Below, in pieces: positions 34,413 to 42,737 of a stretch of DNA of 64,000 bases. Under the pieces are notes generated by a model. It ran no database searches. It saw nothing but the letters and a program-made list of their open reading frames with translations, and was not told where the DNA came from. The stretch is from Polymorphum gilvum SL003B-26A1 (GTDB lineage Bacteria; Pseudomonadota; Alphaproteobacteria; Rhizobiales; Stappiaceae), in assembly GCF_000192745.1 (NCBI RefSeq), contig NC_015259.1:2061001-2125000 (forward strand), in the 5' to 3' direction. The translations under genes were made by a program, and so were the position numbers. Position 1 is the stretch's first letter. Each line of letters begins with the position of its first letter.

Positions 34413-35861
34413 TTGGTTGTGGATAACGAATCGCTGGCTCGGGGGGCGTTCGCGGCGGCGGTCCGGCGCGCCTTCGGCCTCCCGCACGAGGGTGGGGACG
34501 ATGGCCTGCCGCCGCCGGAGGCGGATGTGGCTAAGGCGGTCGCCCTCCTGTGCCGGTGGGGGCTGGCCGAGACAAGCGGCGGGCGGATCGTGCCTGCGCC
34601 GGGCGTCGATGCGCCGGCACTGGCACCCTTCGTGCCGCTGCTCGACCGCTTTCGCGCACATCTGGTCGAGGTGCAACTCTCCGACTGTCCGCTGCATTTC
34701 TTCGCCGGCTTCGCCGAGGCGGCGCCGGCGGGCGGCGGCGCTGGCGAACGGATCGTCACCGGCGGGCAGGGCATGGACCGGGCCCGGGCGGCGCTGGCCT
34801 GCCTTGGCGAGATGGCCGAGCGTCTCAGCCTGTTGTCGCGGGGGACGGCGGACACGCTCGTCTTCGACGGGGCGTTCAGGGCCCTGCCGGACCTGCCGGC
34901 CGGGGCGTTCCTGCGCTTCAGCGCCAGGCAGGAGGCGGAGCTGTGCGGCCGGTTTCCCGTTCTTGCGGCTGTGGCCGGACAGGGGCGTATCGACTGGAAC
35001 GCGCTGTCGCCGCGCCGGATCGAACTGTGCAGCCTCTCCGGCGGTCGCCGTGCCATGACGCCGGCGCTCGGGATCCTGCTCGGCGAGCAGCGCACGTTCG
35101 GGTTGGACGCTCTCGGGCTTGCCTCGACCAGCGGGGCGGCGGTGTGGACGGATGCGGCGGAGGCCACCCGCCGGGCGGTTCTGGAACTGGCCGAACGCGA
35201 CGCGGCCGGGGCCTGGTGGTACAACCGCCTGGGGATAAGTGCGATTCCCGGGCCGCTGGCCGAGGGTATGCTGCCGAATATTTGTGCAGCCTTCCTGCGC
35301 GAGCGTCCGCGCATCACCCGCTTCCTTGCGCTTCCCACCGATCTTGACGTGCATGTCCTGGCTGCGATCGCGCATGACGCGAACGGTCGTGCCGGGGCGC
35401 TTGGCGTCGCCGCTGCGGCGTCGGCGCCGCGGGCGCTGTTGTCTGCCGTTACGGAAATGCTCCAGTGCGAGCTGTCGCTCGACCTGTCGGCGCGGGCGTT
35501 GGCGCGCAGCGGAGCGAGCGGCCAGCCGCTTCCGCCGATGCTGGCCTATTCGGGCACGACCGACATCCGCGCCGACCTGCGCCTCGACGCCGCGCCGCGG
35601 GCCGACCTCGCGGCGCTGGAGCGGGACTTCGGTCCGGGCGCCCTGGAGGAGGGCCTGGCGGCGAAGGGGATCGAGGTCTGGCTGGCTGACTGCAGCCGCG
35701 CCGACATCGGGCTGTCCTGCGTCAAGGCGGTCAGCGCGCAGCTGTGCGACTGGCGGGCGCGCTTCGCGCCCGGGCGCCTCTACGACCTGCCGGTCGCGCT
35801 CGGCCTGCGCGAGGCCCCGGGCGAGGAGGGCGATTTCGCGCTGCGCCCGTTCCCCTTCTAG
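34413..35861 (+). CDS. YcaO-domain protein (putative azoline-forming peptide maturase)
   Basis: A 482-residue YcaO-family protein. ATP-site acidic motifs are visible: GEMAER near residues 132-137 after ARAALACL, and LELAERDAAGAWWY near 257-270 after STSGAAVWTDAAEATRRAVL. The C-terminal VKAVSAQLCDWRARFAPGRL and the final residues RPFPF recall the proline-rich end of TOMM cyclodehydratases. The first ~90 residues might be a vestigial partner or recognition domain. No E1-like/ThiF, SagB dehydrogenase, TfuA, transporter or protease gene is adjacent. Start: TTG at 34413 lies about 6 nt after AGAGG; GTG at 34419 is an alternative. The predicted job is ATP-dependent backbone modification of the two precursors. 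Confidence 0.82.
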   Translation: MVVDNESLARGAFAAAVRRAFGLPHEGGDDGLPPPEADVAKAVALLCRWGLAETSGGRIVPAPGVDAPALAPFVPLLDRFRAHLVEVQLSDCPLHFFAGFAEAAPAGGGAGERIVTGGQGMDRARAALACLGEMAERLSLLSRGTADTLVFDGAFRALPDLPAGAFLRFSARQEAELCGRFPVLAAVAGQGRIDWNALSPRRIELCSLSGGRRAMTPALGILLGEQRTFGLDALGLASTSGAAVWTDAAEATRRAVLELAERDAAGAWWYNRLGISAIPGPLAEGMLPNICAAFLRERPRITRFLALPTDLDVHVLAAIAHDANGRAGALGVAAAASAPRALLSAVTEMLQCELSLDLSARALARSGASGQPLPPMLAYSGTTDIRADLRLDAAPRADLAALERDFGPGALEEGLAAKGIEVWLADCSRADIGLSCVKAVSAQLCDWRARFAPGRLYDLPVALGLREAPGEEGDFALRPFPF

Positions 35862-35890
35862 GCCGACCGTCGGCGCGGGCGGATCCGGCG

Positions 35891-35919
35891 TTGACAGCAT
35901 CGGCCGAGGCGGCTAGAAA
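35891..35919 (+). promoter_or_regulatory. housekeeping-type promoter of the candidate small RNA
   Basis: TTGACA (35891-35896) and TAGAAA (35914-35919) are separated by exactly 17 bp, 30 bp downstream of the ycaO stop. The only product that could be read from it before the terminator is a short non-coding RNA. Confidence 0.6.
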
Positions 35920-35925
35920 AATACC

Positions 35926-36038
35926 TGAGAATAATACTCCAGTTTCTGGGGCGTCGTTCTCACTGGCTTTGGCCGGTTCCCCTCAGGGGGTCTCTGGAAA
36001 CTCACTTCAAGGCGGGCCCCGTGGTCCGCCTCTTTTTT
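35926..36038 (+). ncRNA. candidate intergenic small RNA (~113 nt)
   Basis: Predicted from a promoter at 35891-35919 and a terminator at 36011-36038, with no open frame that looks coding. The RNA can form a small CCAG-TTT-CTGG hairpin or, better, a long stem in which CTGGGG pairs with CCCCTCAG and encloses ACTGGC-TTTG-GCCGGT. I do not recognise it as 6S, SRP, RNase P or tmRNA. It could alternatively be just the 3' trailer of ycaO. Confidence 0.5.
36011..36038 (+). terminator. rho-independent terminator after ycaO/small RNA
   Basis: GGCGG and CCGCC pair around a 10-nt loop, followed by a C and six T residues on the plus strand. It ends rightward transcription before the convergent CAP-domain gene. 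Confidence 0.8.
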
Positions 36039-36063
36039 CTGCGGCCGGCCGAAGCGGGCCGCG

Positions 36064-36651
36064 TCAGGGCCGGGCCAGCGGCGGCCGGCCATCCTCCTGG
36101 GGGCGCGCGAGGGTCATCACCCAGAAGTGCCGCCACTTGCCGTCCGAGCGTGCGACGCGGGCGATGCCGACCCGGCTGACATGCGGATTGAGCAGGTTGC
36201 GGTCGTGGCCTGCAGACCCCCGCCAGCCGGCGAAGGCCGCTTCCAGACTGGCGTAACCGGCGCCGAGGTTCTCCGCGCCGGCATAGTGGTCGTAGCCGGC
36301 CGCATCGAGCCGCCGCGCGAGACCGAAGCCGCTGTGAGCCCAGGTATCCATGCTGTCCTTTTCGGCGATCAGCAACGCCATGTCGGCCGAGACGGCGTCG
36401 AGCCGCGGGTCGTGCGCCAGTGCGGGCAGGCCACTGCGGGCGCGGTAGCCGTTCAACTGGGCGAGCATGGCGTCCTGGTCGACCGGTACGGCCTGGATCA
36501 CGGTGGTTTCGATCTCGTCGCCACGGTCGAGCGCGCCGCAGGCGGCGGCGGCAGCGGCCAGCGCGCAGCAGACCAGGACGCGCAGCGGGGCGAGCAGACG
36601 GCGCGTCCGGGCGGGCCGGGCGTCGGTGGCAGGACCGGGCGCGGGGCTCAT
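36064..36651 (-). CDS. CAP-superfamily (SCP-like) lipoprotein
   Basis: A 195-residue protein. The N-terminus has an arginine-rich stretch and hydrophobic core VLVCCALAAAAAACG, whose AAAC reads as a lipobox, so it is probably a lipoprotein. The mature part is a bacterial CAP domain: LNGYRARSGLPALAHDPRLD, the His in TWAHSGFGLARR, YAGAENLGAGY and VSRVGIARVARS. CAP proteins are extracytoplasmic; bacterial roles are mostly unknown, with some binding lipids or cutting peptides. Its ATG overlaps the stop of the CpdA-like gene (ATGA), so the two are co-expressed. Confidence 0.85.
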   Translation of the reverse strand: MSPAPGPATDARPARTRRLLAPLRVLVCCALAAAAAACGALDRGDEIETTVIQAVPVDQDAMLAQLNGYRARSGLPALAHDPRLDAVSADMALLIAEKDSMDTWAHSGFGLARRLDAAGYDHYAGAENLGAGYASLEAAFAGWRGSAGHDRNLLNPHVSRVGIARVARSDGKWRHFWVMTLARPQEDGRPPLARP

Positions 36652-37484
36652 TCGCCCGGCCAGCGGACGCCTTCGTCCGCCCAGAACGGATAGGGGCCGG
36701 GGAAGTTCTCGACATAGGCCAGGTGCGAGACCAGACCCGAGCCGGGCAGGTGGCAGTGGAGGAAATAGGCCGGCGGCTCGAAATTGAAGTCGACCGGCGC
36801 CTTGTCGTCGAAGTCGAGCACCAGCTGATGCGCCGTGCTGGGCGCCAGCGTCATCACCGTGCCGGCGAAGCCGGCGACGATGGGCCGGTGCACGTGGCCG
36901 CAGATCAACCGTTCGACATGGGCATGCCTCGACAGGACCGCGGCGAAGGCGTCGGTGTCGTGCAGGGCGATGCTGTCCATGTGTTGGATGCCGGTCGCCA
37001 TCGGCGGGTGGTGCACGGCGACGACGGCCGGCCTGTCGTCTTCGGCCAGGACCCGATCGAGCCAGGCCAGCTGCTCGGCGCCAAGCAGCCCGAACGGCTT
37101 TCCTGCGACGCTGGAATCGAGCGCCACCAGGCGCAGGCCGCCGACATCGGCGGTGTAGTGCAGCTTGCCGCTCGCCGTCGGCGCGTCGCGGATGCCGGGA
37201 TAGTCGGAAAAGGCGGCGCGCAGGGTGTCGGAACTGTCGTGGTTGCCGGGCAGGACGTAGACCGGCATCGGCAGGCGCCCGAGGATGTGGCGGGCCAGCG
37301 CATATTCGCGTGCGTCGGCGCCATCGGTGATGTCGCCGGTGACGACAACCGCGTCGGGGCGCGGCGACAGCGCCAGCAGGGCACGGATCGCGCGTTCGGC
37401 CAGATTGTTGGTGTCGCTGACGCGGTAGCAGGTCAGGCCGCGCGGACGCAGGTGAAGATCCGTGATCTGGGCGAGAATCGTCAT
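36648..37484 (-). CDS. CpdA-like class III phosphodiesterase (metallophosphoesterase)
   Basis: A 278-residue calcineurin-like phosphoesterase with all metal-binding motifs: ITDLHLRP, VVTGDITDGA, LPGNHDSSDT, VHHPPM and CGHVHRP. The set and length fit the CpdA/Rv0805 class, which hydrolyses 3',5'-cAMP and other cyclic nucleotides with a two-metal centre. An adenylate cyclase is encoded at 13260-15215, but the two are far apart. Translational coupling to a CAP-domain lipoprotein is unusual for a cAMP enzyme, so another phosphodiester substrate cannot be excluded. Confidence 0.85.
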   Translation of the reverse strand: MTILAQITDLHLRPRGLTCYRVSDTNNLAERAIRALLALSPRPDAVVVTGDITDGADAREYALARHILGRLPMPVYVLPGNHDSSDTLRAAFSDYPGIRDAPTASGKLHYTADVGGLRLVALDSSVAGKPFGLLGAEQLAWLDRVLAEDDRPAVVAVHHPPMATGIQHMDSIALHDTDAFAAVLSRHAHVERLICGHVHRPIVAGFAGTVMTLAPSTAHQLVLDFDDKAPVDFNFEPPAYFLHCHLPGSGLVSHLAYVENFPGPYPFWADEGVRWPGE

Positions 37485-37658
37485 GAAATAATCCCAATTC
37501 AAGGCGGGTATCCCGCTGGCGGGCGACGATAGCCCAATCGTCGCCGCCCGCAACCCACCCTGTTTCCCTTTTCCGCGCGCTCCTGTAGGAAGCGCTGGAC
37601 AAAAGTCCGCCGGATGGGCGGCACCCCGATCACAGCAAGGCGCACGACCGGACCCACC

Positions 37659-39380
37659 ATGACCGAACCGATCAGACCGGCCGACACGGCAAGCCACCTG
37701 GATGCGCCCCGCTCAGGACCGCCTCCGTTCTGGCTGCGTCTCGCCGGACACGACGTGACCGCGTCTCTGGTGCTTCTGGTGCTGGCCCTGGCGCTGTTCG
37801 TGCCGGGCCAGTGGTCGGTGCCGCCGCTCGATCGCGACGAACCGCGCTTCACCCAGGCGACCAAGCAGATGCTGGAGAGCGGCGACTACGTCGACATCCG
37901 CTTCCAGGACGAGGCCCGCCACAAGAAGCCGGTCGGCATCTACTGGCTGCAGGCTGCCACGGCCAAGGCGAGCGGCTTCGGCGCCGAGGCGCCGCTGTGG
38001 GTCTACCGCCTGCCGTCGCTCGTTGCCGCGGTGCTCGTCGTGCTGCTCGCCTACTGGACCGCGCGCGCCTTCACCGGGCCGCCGGCGGCGCTGGTCGCCG
38101 CCCTGTTCGTCGCCCTGTCGATCATCCTCGGCGTCGAGGCGCGGTTGGCCAAGACCGACGCTACCCTGTTCGCCTCGATTCTGGCCGCCCAGGGCGCGCT
38201 GGCGCGCTTCTGGATGGCCGACAGCAGGCGCCCGCGCTGGGGCCTTGCCTTCGTGTTCTGGACCGCGCTCGCCGCCGGCATCCTCGTCAAGGGGCCGGTC
38301 GCGCCGATGGTGGTCGGGCTGACAGTGCTGGCCCTGTTCGCCTTCCGCCGGCGCTTCGCCTGGATGAAGGCGTCCGTGCCGCTGGTCGGGGCGCCGTGGA
38401 TGCTGCTGCTGGTGATGCCCTGGTTCGTCGCCATCTGGATCGCCACCGACGGCACCTTCTTCCGGGAGGCGGTCGGCCAGGACATGCTCGGCAAGGTCGC
38501 CACGGGACAGGAAAGCCACGGCGCGCCGCCGCTGACCCACCTCGCCGTCATGTTCGCCGTGTTCTGGCCGCTGCCGGCCTTCGCGGTTCTGGCCGCGCCG
38601 CGCATCTGGGCCGGGCGCACGACCGGGCTGGTGCAGTTCTGCGCCGCCTGGTTCCTGCCGTCCTGGGTGGTGTTCGAACTGGTGGCGACCAAGCTGCCGC
38701 ATTACACCATGCCGCTGTTGCCGGCGCTCGCCCTGGCGACCGCCATGGCCGTTCTCGACGGCGCACGCTCGGCGCCGCGCGCGCTGCGGCTCCTCGCCGC
38801 GGTGCTGCTGGCGCTGCCGGCGGTCGGCCTCGCCGCCGCCACGCTCGCCGGTCCGGTCGCCCTCGGTGTCTGGCCGTCGCCGCCGGCCGCCGTGCTCGGC
38901 GTTCTGGCGGCGGTGCTTGGCGTGTGGGGCGCGGAACGTCTGGCCCGCGGCGAGGTGCTTGCCGCCGTGCCGCGGGCGGCAGGCGCCGGCATCCTGATCG
39001 CAGTCGCCGTCTGGGCCTTCGCCGGTCCGGCGCTGACGCCGATCTGGGTCAGCCCGCGCCTCGTCACGGCCGTCGAGACGGTCGCCCCCTGTGCCGAGCC
39101 CGAGGTCGCCAGCACCGGATTCAACGAGCCGAGCTTCGTCTTCCTGCAGGGCACCGGCACGCGCCTGATCGGACCGGAGGCCGCAGCCGCGTTCCTCGCC
39201 GAAGCGGAGGGCGCGTGCCGGGTGGCGATCGTGGAAAGCCGGCAGGAACAGGCCTTCCTGGCCGCTGCCCAGGGCTTGGGTCTTGTGCCGGTGGCTGCCG
39301 ACAGGGTAGACGGCCTGAACATCAACGGCGGACGCAGGCTGGATCTCGGCCTCTATCTTGCGGGGACTGGTGCGCAATGA
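37659..39380 (+). CDS. GT83-type (ArnT-like) lipid-linked sugar transferase
   Basis: A 573-residue polytopic membrane glycosyltransferase. The first periplasmic loop has the active-site pattern PPLDRDEPRFTQATKQMLES followed by HKKPVGIYWLQA, as in ArnT and the rhizobial RgtA-D proteins; roughly ten to twelve hydrophobic segments follow and a small periplasmic C-terminal domain (FNEPSFVFLQGTGTRLIG). It should transfer a sugar from an undecaprenyl- or dodecaprenyl-phosphate donor to lipid A or core on the periplasmic side. The ATG at 37659 was preferred to a start at 37614. The gene is coupled to the PAP2 gene (ATGA). The sugar, aminoarabinose or galacturonic acid, is not decided by sequence. 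Confidence 0.85.
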   Translation: MTEPIRPADTASHLDAPRSGPPPFWLRLAGHDVTASLVLLVLALALFVPGQWSVPPLDRDEPRFTQATKQMLESGDYVDIRFQDEARHKKPVGIYWLQAATAKASGFGAEAPLWVYRLPSLVAAVLVVLLAYWTARAFTGPPAALVAALFVALSIILGVEARLAKTDATLFASILAAQGALARFWMADSRRPRWGLAFVFWTALAAGILVKGPVAPMVVGLTVLALFAFRRRFAWMKASVPLVGAPWMLLLVMPWFVAIWIATDGTFFREAVGQDMLGKVATGQESHGAPPLTHLAVMFAVFWPLPAFAVLAAPRIWAGRTTGLVQFCAAWFLPSWVVFELVATKLPHYTMPLLPALALATAMAVLDGARSAPRALRLLAAVLLALPAVGLAAATLAGPVALGVWPSPPAAVLGVLAAVLGVWGAERLARGEVLAAVPRAAGAGILIAVAVWAFAGPALTPIWVSPRLVTAVETVAPCAEPEVASTGFNEPSFVFLQGTGTRLIGPEAAAAFLAEAEGACRVAIVESRQEQAFLAAAQGLGLVPVAADRVDGLNINGGRRLDLGLYLAGTGAQ

Positions 39381-40318
39381 CTATGGGCGAGGAAACGACC
39401 CCGGGACCGGACAAGGCATCCTTCGGGCTGCGGCTGCGCGCCGTGAAGGAACGCTTCAGGGCCAATGCGCGCCGCATCGCGGCCATCGTCCGCGGCCGCC
39501 GCGAGCGGGCGCTGCGCACCCACGACCCGTTGCCGGCCGGCCAGCGCCCGCAGGACGTGCTTGCCATCCTGATGCTGACGGTCGGTATTGCCCTGGTGAT
39601 CGCCGACATCCCGACCTATCCCTGGCTGCAGACGCTGCCGCATGCCACGCGCGCGCCTTTTGTCGTCCTGACCGATCTCGGCAAGGCCCACTGGATCCTG
39701 TGGTCGACGGGCCTGTTCTGTCTTGCCTGTCTCGCCTTCGCCGATATCGACCGGCTGACCTGGCGCGTGCGCATGGGCCTGTCCATGGCCTGGACCTACG
39801 CCGCCTTCGTATTCTTTTCGGTGGCCTCGACGGGCATCCTGGCGATCCTCTTCAAGTGGACGCTCGGGCGCGCCCGGCCGAAGCTTTACGAGACGGTCGG
39901 TCCGGTCGAGTTCGACCTGTTCGCCTTCCACGGCTCCTACACCAGCTTTCCCTCCGGCCACTCGACGACGGTGGCGGCGCTGGCCACGGCTCTGGCGCTG
40001 ATCTTCCCGAGCTGGCGCTGGCTGATCATCGTGGCGGCGTTCTGGATCGCCTTCAGCCGTATCATGGTCGGCGCGCACTATCCGAGCGACGTCATCGCCG
40101 GCACGCTGCTCGGCGCTACGGTGACGCTGTTCTGCGCGCGCTGGATGGCGCGCCGCCGGCTCGGCTTCCGCCTGTCGGCCAACGGCAGCGTCGAGCCGGT
40201 GATGAGCCGGCGCTCGGCGGCGGCCTGCGCGCGGGCGATCTGGCATGCCGCGCTCGGCCGCCGCGGGGCGCGCCGTGCGCCCTCCTCTGGCGCCGGCCAC
40301 CATCGCGAATCGGAGTAA
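39377..40318 (+). CDS. PAP2-family membrane phosphatase (LpxE/LpxF-like)
   Basis: A 313-residue membrane protein with the three-part acid phosphatase signature: KWTLGRARPK, SFPSGHSTT and SRIMVGAHYPSDV, located between about six hydrophobic segments. The N-terminal 55 residues and the C-terminal tail are basic and cytoplasmic. Such proteins remove phosphate from lipid A (LpxE at position 1, LpxF at 4'), from undecaprenyl diphosphate or from phosphatidate. The tight linkage to a GT83-like and a GT2 protein makes a lipid A phosphatase the best guess: dephosphorylation followed by sugar addition at the freed position. Confidence 0.82.
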   Translation: MTMGEETTPGPDKASFGLRLRAVKERFRANARRIAAIVRGRRERALRTHDPLPAGQRPQDVLAILMLTVGIALVIADIPTYPWLQTLPHATRAPFVVLTDLGKAHWILWSTGLFCLACLAFADIDRLTWRVRMGLSMAWTYAAFVFFSVASTGILAILFKWTLGRARPKLYETVGPVEFDLFAFHGSYTSFPSGHSTTVAALATALALIFPSWRWLIIVAAFWIAFSRIMVGAHYPSDVIAGTLLGATVTLFCARWMARRRLGFRLSANGSVEPVMSRRSAAACARAIWHAALGRRGARRAPSSGAGHHRESE

Positions 40319-40325
40319 GGGATCG

Positions 40326-41102
40326 ATGACCAAGACAGGCGAAGGCATCTTCCAGCCCGCGTCCGAGTGTCTCGAGGTGACGGTGGTCGTGCCGGCCAAG
40401 GACGAACGGGACAACCTGCCGATCCTGCTCGACGAGATTGCGGCGGCGCTCGACGGCCGGCGCTTCGAGGTCATCGTCGTTGACGACGGCTCGGGCGACG
40501 GCACCGACGCGGTGCTCGCCGACTATGCCGCCGGCCATCCCTGGCTGCGGCCGTTCCGGCATGCGGCCTCCTGCGGCCAGAGCTGCGCGGTGCGCACCGG
40601 CGTGCTCAACGCTCGCGGCGCCGTGGTGGCAACCATCGACGGCGACGGCGAGAACGATCCGGCCTACATCCCGCAGCTTCTCGACGCGCTCGAGCGCGGC
40701 GGACCGGGCGTCGCGCTGGCCGCCGGGCAGCGCCTCGGCCGCAAGGCGAGCCTCGCCAAGCGCTACGCCTCGCGGTTCGCCAACCGGCTGCGCGGCTGGA
40801 TGTTGCAGGACCGCACGCGCGATTCGGGCTGCGGCCTGAAGGCAGTGCGCCGGGAGGTGTTCCTGCGGTTACCCTATTTCGACAGCTGGCACCGCTTCCT
40901 GCCGGCGCTGGTCATCCGCGAGGGCTATGACATCGTCCATGTCGACGTGATCGACCGGCACCGGCGCCACGGCACGTCGAAATATGGCATCTTCGACCGC
41001 GCTCTGATCGGCGTCTCCGACCTGCTCGGCGTGTGGTGGCTGCGCCGCCGCCGTCGCAGGGTGCCGCAGGTCAGCGCCATCGCGGCTGGACGGCGCGACT
41101 GA
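40326..41102 (+). CDS. GT2-family polyprenyl-phosphate glycosyltransferase (RgtE/ArnC-like)
   Basis: A 258-residue family 2 glycosyltransferase: VTVVVPAKDERDNLPILLDE, the nucleotide-sugar DxD-type region VIVVDDGSGDGT and TIDGDGENDPAYI, and RDSGCGLKAVRREVFLRL as in dolichyl-phosphate mannose synthase-like enzymes. No C-terminal membrane helices are present, unlike ArnC, which suits RgtE-type short proteins. It would charge a polyprenyl phosphate with the sugar that the upstream GT83-like enzyme then transfers outside the membrane. It begins 8 bp after the PAP2 stop. Confidence 0.88.
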   Translation: MTKTGEGIFQPASECLEVTVVVPAKDERDNLPILLDEIAAALDGRRFEVIVVDDGSGDGTDAVLADYAAGHPWLRPFRHAASCGQSCAVRTGVLNARGAVVATIDGDGENDPAYIPQLLDALERGGPGVALAAGQRLGRKASLAKRYASRFANRLRGWMLQDRTRDSGCGLKAVRREVFLRLPYFDSWHRFLPALVIREGYDIVHVDVIDRHRRHGTSKYGIFDRALIGVSDLLGVWWLRRRRRRVPQVSAIAAGRRD

Positions 41103-41123
41103 GGATCAAGGAAAGCGAAGCAG

Positions 41124-41438
41124 ATGAGCGCACTTCTCGACTGGCTGCACGCCGTCTTCGTCGAACAGTTCAACTTCTGGATCGTGCTCGGCTTCATCGC
41201 CCAGGCCATGTTCATGATGCGCTTCGTCATCCAGTGGATCGCATCCGAACGGGTCGGCCGGTCGATCGTGCCGGTGGCGTTCTGGTTCTTCTCCATCGCC
41301 GGCGGCGTGCTGCTGCTGATCTATTCGATCCAGCGCCAGGATCCGGTGTTCATCGCCGGCCAGGCGCTCGGCCTGCTGATCTATTTCCGCAACGTCTGGC
41401 TGATCGTCAAGGAGAAGCGGCGCGACCCGGTGAGCTGA
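41124..41438 (+). CDS. LAB_N-domain small membrane protein
   Basis: A 104-residue protein with three hydrophobic segments. It matches the N-terminal domain annotated on some lipid A disaccharide synthases (LAB_N): FNFWIVLGFIAQAMFMMRFV, QWIASERVGRSIVPVAFWFF and the GQALGLLIYFRNVWLIVKEK end. Stand-alone copies usually sit beside GT2 and GT83 genes of lipid A decoration and may act as flippase-like or scaffold partners (compare rhizobial RgtF in context). It starts 22 bp after the GT2 gene and ends the four-gene operon. Confidence 0.85.
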   Translation: MSALLDWLHAVFVEQFNFWIVLGFIAQAMFMMRFVIQWIASERVGRSIVPVAFWFFSIAGGVLLLIYSIQRQDPVFIAGQALGLLIYFRNVWLIVKEKRRDPVS

Positions 41439-41461
41439 CGCCGGCCGCGCCGCGCCGCGCC

Positions 41462-42640
41462 TTATCCGAGCGCGGTCTCCAGCGCCTGGGCTAGGTCGGC
41501 GATGATGTCGCGCGGGTCTTCCAGGCCGATGTGCAGGCGCACGCTCTGCCGCGTGTTGTCGGGCGCCGTCGCCGTGCGGATGCCTTGCAGCCTGACCGGG
41601 ATCGCCAGGCTCTCGAAGCCGCCCCAGGAGTAGCCGAGTCCGAACAGCTTCAGCGCATCGAGGAAGGCGAGCGCCTGAGCCTTGGTGACCGACGGCACGA
41701 AGTCGAAGGCGAACAGGCCGCTGGCGCCGGAAAAGTCGCGCTTCCACAACGCGTGGCCGGGATCGTCCGCGCGCGCCGGATAGCGGATCGCGGCGACCTG
41801 CGGGCGTTCGGCGAGCCAGTCGGCGACGGCGAGCGCGTTGCTGGCGTGGCGCTCCAGCCGCACCGACAGGGTGCGCAGGCCGCGCAGGGCGAGATAGACG
41901 TCGTCGGGGCCGACATGGAGACCCATCGCGCCGTGGGTGTCCTGAAGCTGCGGCCAGGCCCGCTCGCTGGCGGCGACCGTGCCGATCATGACGTCCGAAT
42001 GGCCGACGATGTATTTCGTGCCGGCCTGGATCGACAAGTCGACGCCGTGGTCGAGCGGCCGGAAATAGACCGGCGTCGCCCAGGTGTTGTCCATCAGCAC
42101 CATGGCGCCGATCTCGCGCGCTGCGGCGGCAACGGCCGGGATGTCCTGCATTTCGAAGCTCAGCGATCCGGGCGCCTCGGTGAACACGGCGGCGGTGGTG
42201 TCGCGGAACAGGCGGCGGATGTCGCCGTTCAGCGTCGGGTCGTAGTATTCGGTCTCCACCCTGAGCCGGGCGAGCAGCGTCTCGCACAGGTGGCGGGTCG
42301 GGCCGTAGGCAGTGTCGACGACAAGAAAATGGTCACCCGCCTTCAGGCACGACAGGCAGGCAAGCGTGATCGCGTTGAGACCGGAGGTGGCCAGCTTGGT
42401 ACCGGCCGCGCCTTCCAGCTCGCTGACGGCATCCTCGAGGGCTTCCGTTGTCGGCGTGCCCCTGCGGCCGTAGACGTATCGGCTCGCTCCGGGCGCCATG
42501 CTGGCGGTGTCGGGGAACAGCACCGTCGAGGCATGCACCACCGGGGGATTGACGAAGCCGTGGAAGGACGCCGGATCGCGGCCGGCGTGGGTGAGGCGGG
42601 TGTCTGTTTTTTGATCTGTCGTCGGCGCGTTTTTGCTCAT
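41462..42640 (-). CDS. metC: cystathionine beta-lyase
   Basis: A 392-residue PLP enzyme of the Cys/Met metabolism family. The PLP lysine is in SIQAGTKYIVGHSDVM, and YVYGRRGTPTTEALEDAVSE, LMDNTWATP and SWGGFESLA are typical of MetC, which splits cystathionine to homocysteine, pyruvate and ammonia. The ATG at 42640 follows AAGG; an in-frame GTG at 42646 is less likely. It is divergent from the aap operon, a gene order often seen in Rhizobiales; the 258-bp spacer contains a 15-bp palindrome. Confidence 0.92.
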   Translation of the reverse strand: MSKNAPTTDQKTDTRLTHAGRDPASFHGFVNPPVVHASTVLFPDTASMAPGASRYVYGRRGTPTTEALEDAVSELEGAAGTKLATSGLNAITLACLSCLKAGDHFLVVDTAYGPTRHLCETLLARLRVETEYYDPTLNGDIRRLFRDTTAAVFTEAPGSLSFEMQDIPAVAAAAREIGAMVLMDNTWATPVYFRPLDHGVDLSIQAGTKYIVGHSDVMIGTVAASERAWPQLQDTHGAMGLHVGPDDVYLALRGLRTLSVRLERHASNALAVADWLAERPQVAAIRYPARADDPGHALWKRDFSGASGLFAFDFVPSVTKAQALAFLDALKLFGLGYSWGGFESLAIPVRLQGIRTATAPDNTRQSVRLHIGLEDPRDIIADLAQALETALG

Positions 42641-42737
42641 GTTCACCTTCTGTGCATTCGGCGGCAGTCAGCGCGGTGCGGGCCGGCCCGAAATATTCCG
42701 AAGGCCACCCTGCAACCCCTTGACCCGTCCCGTCAAA

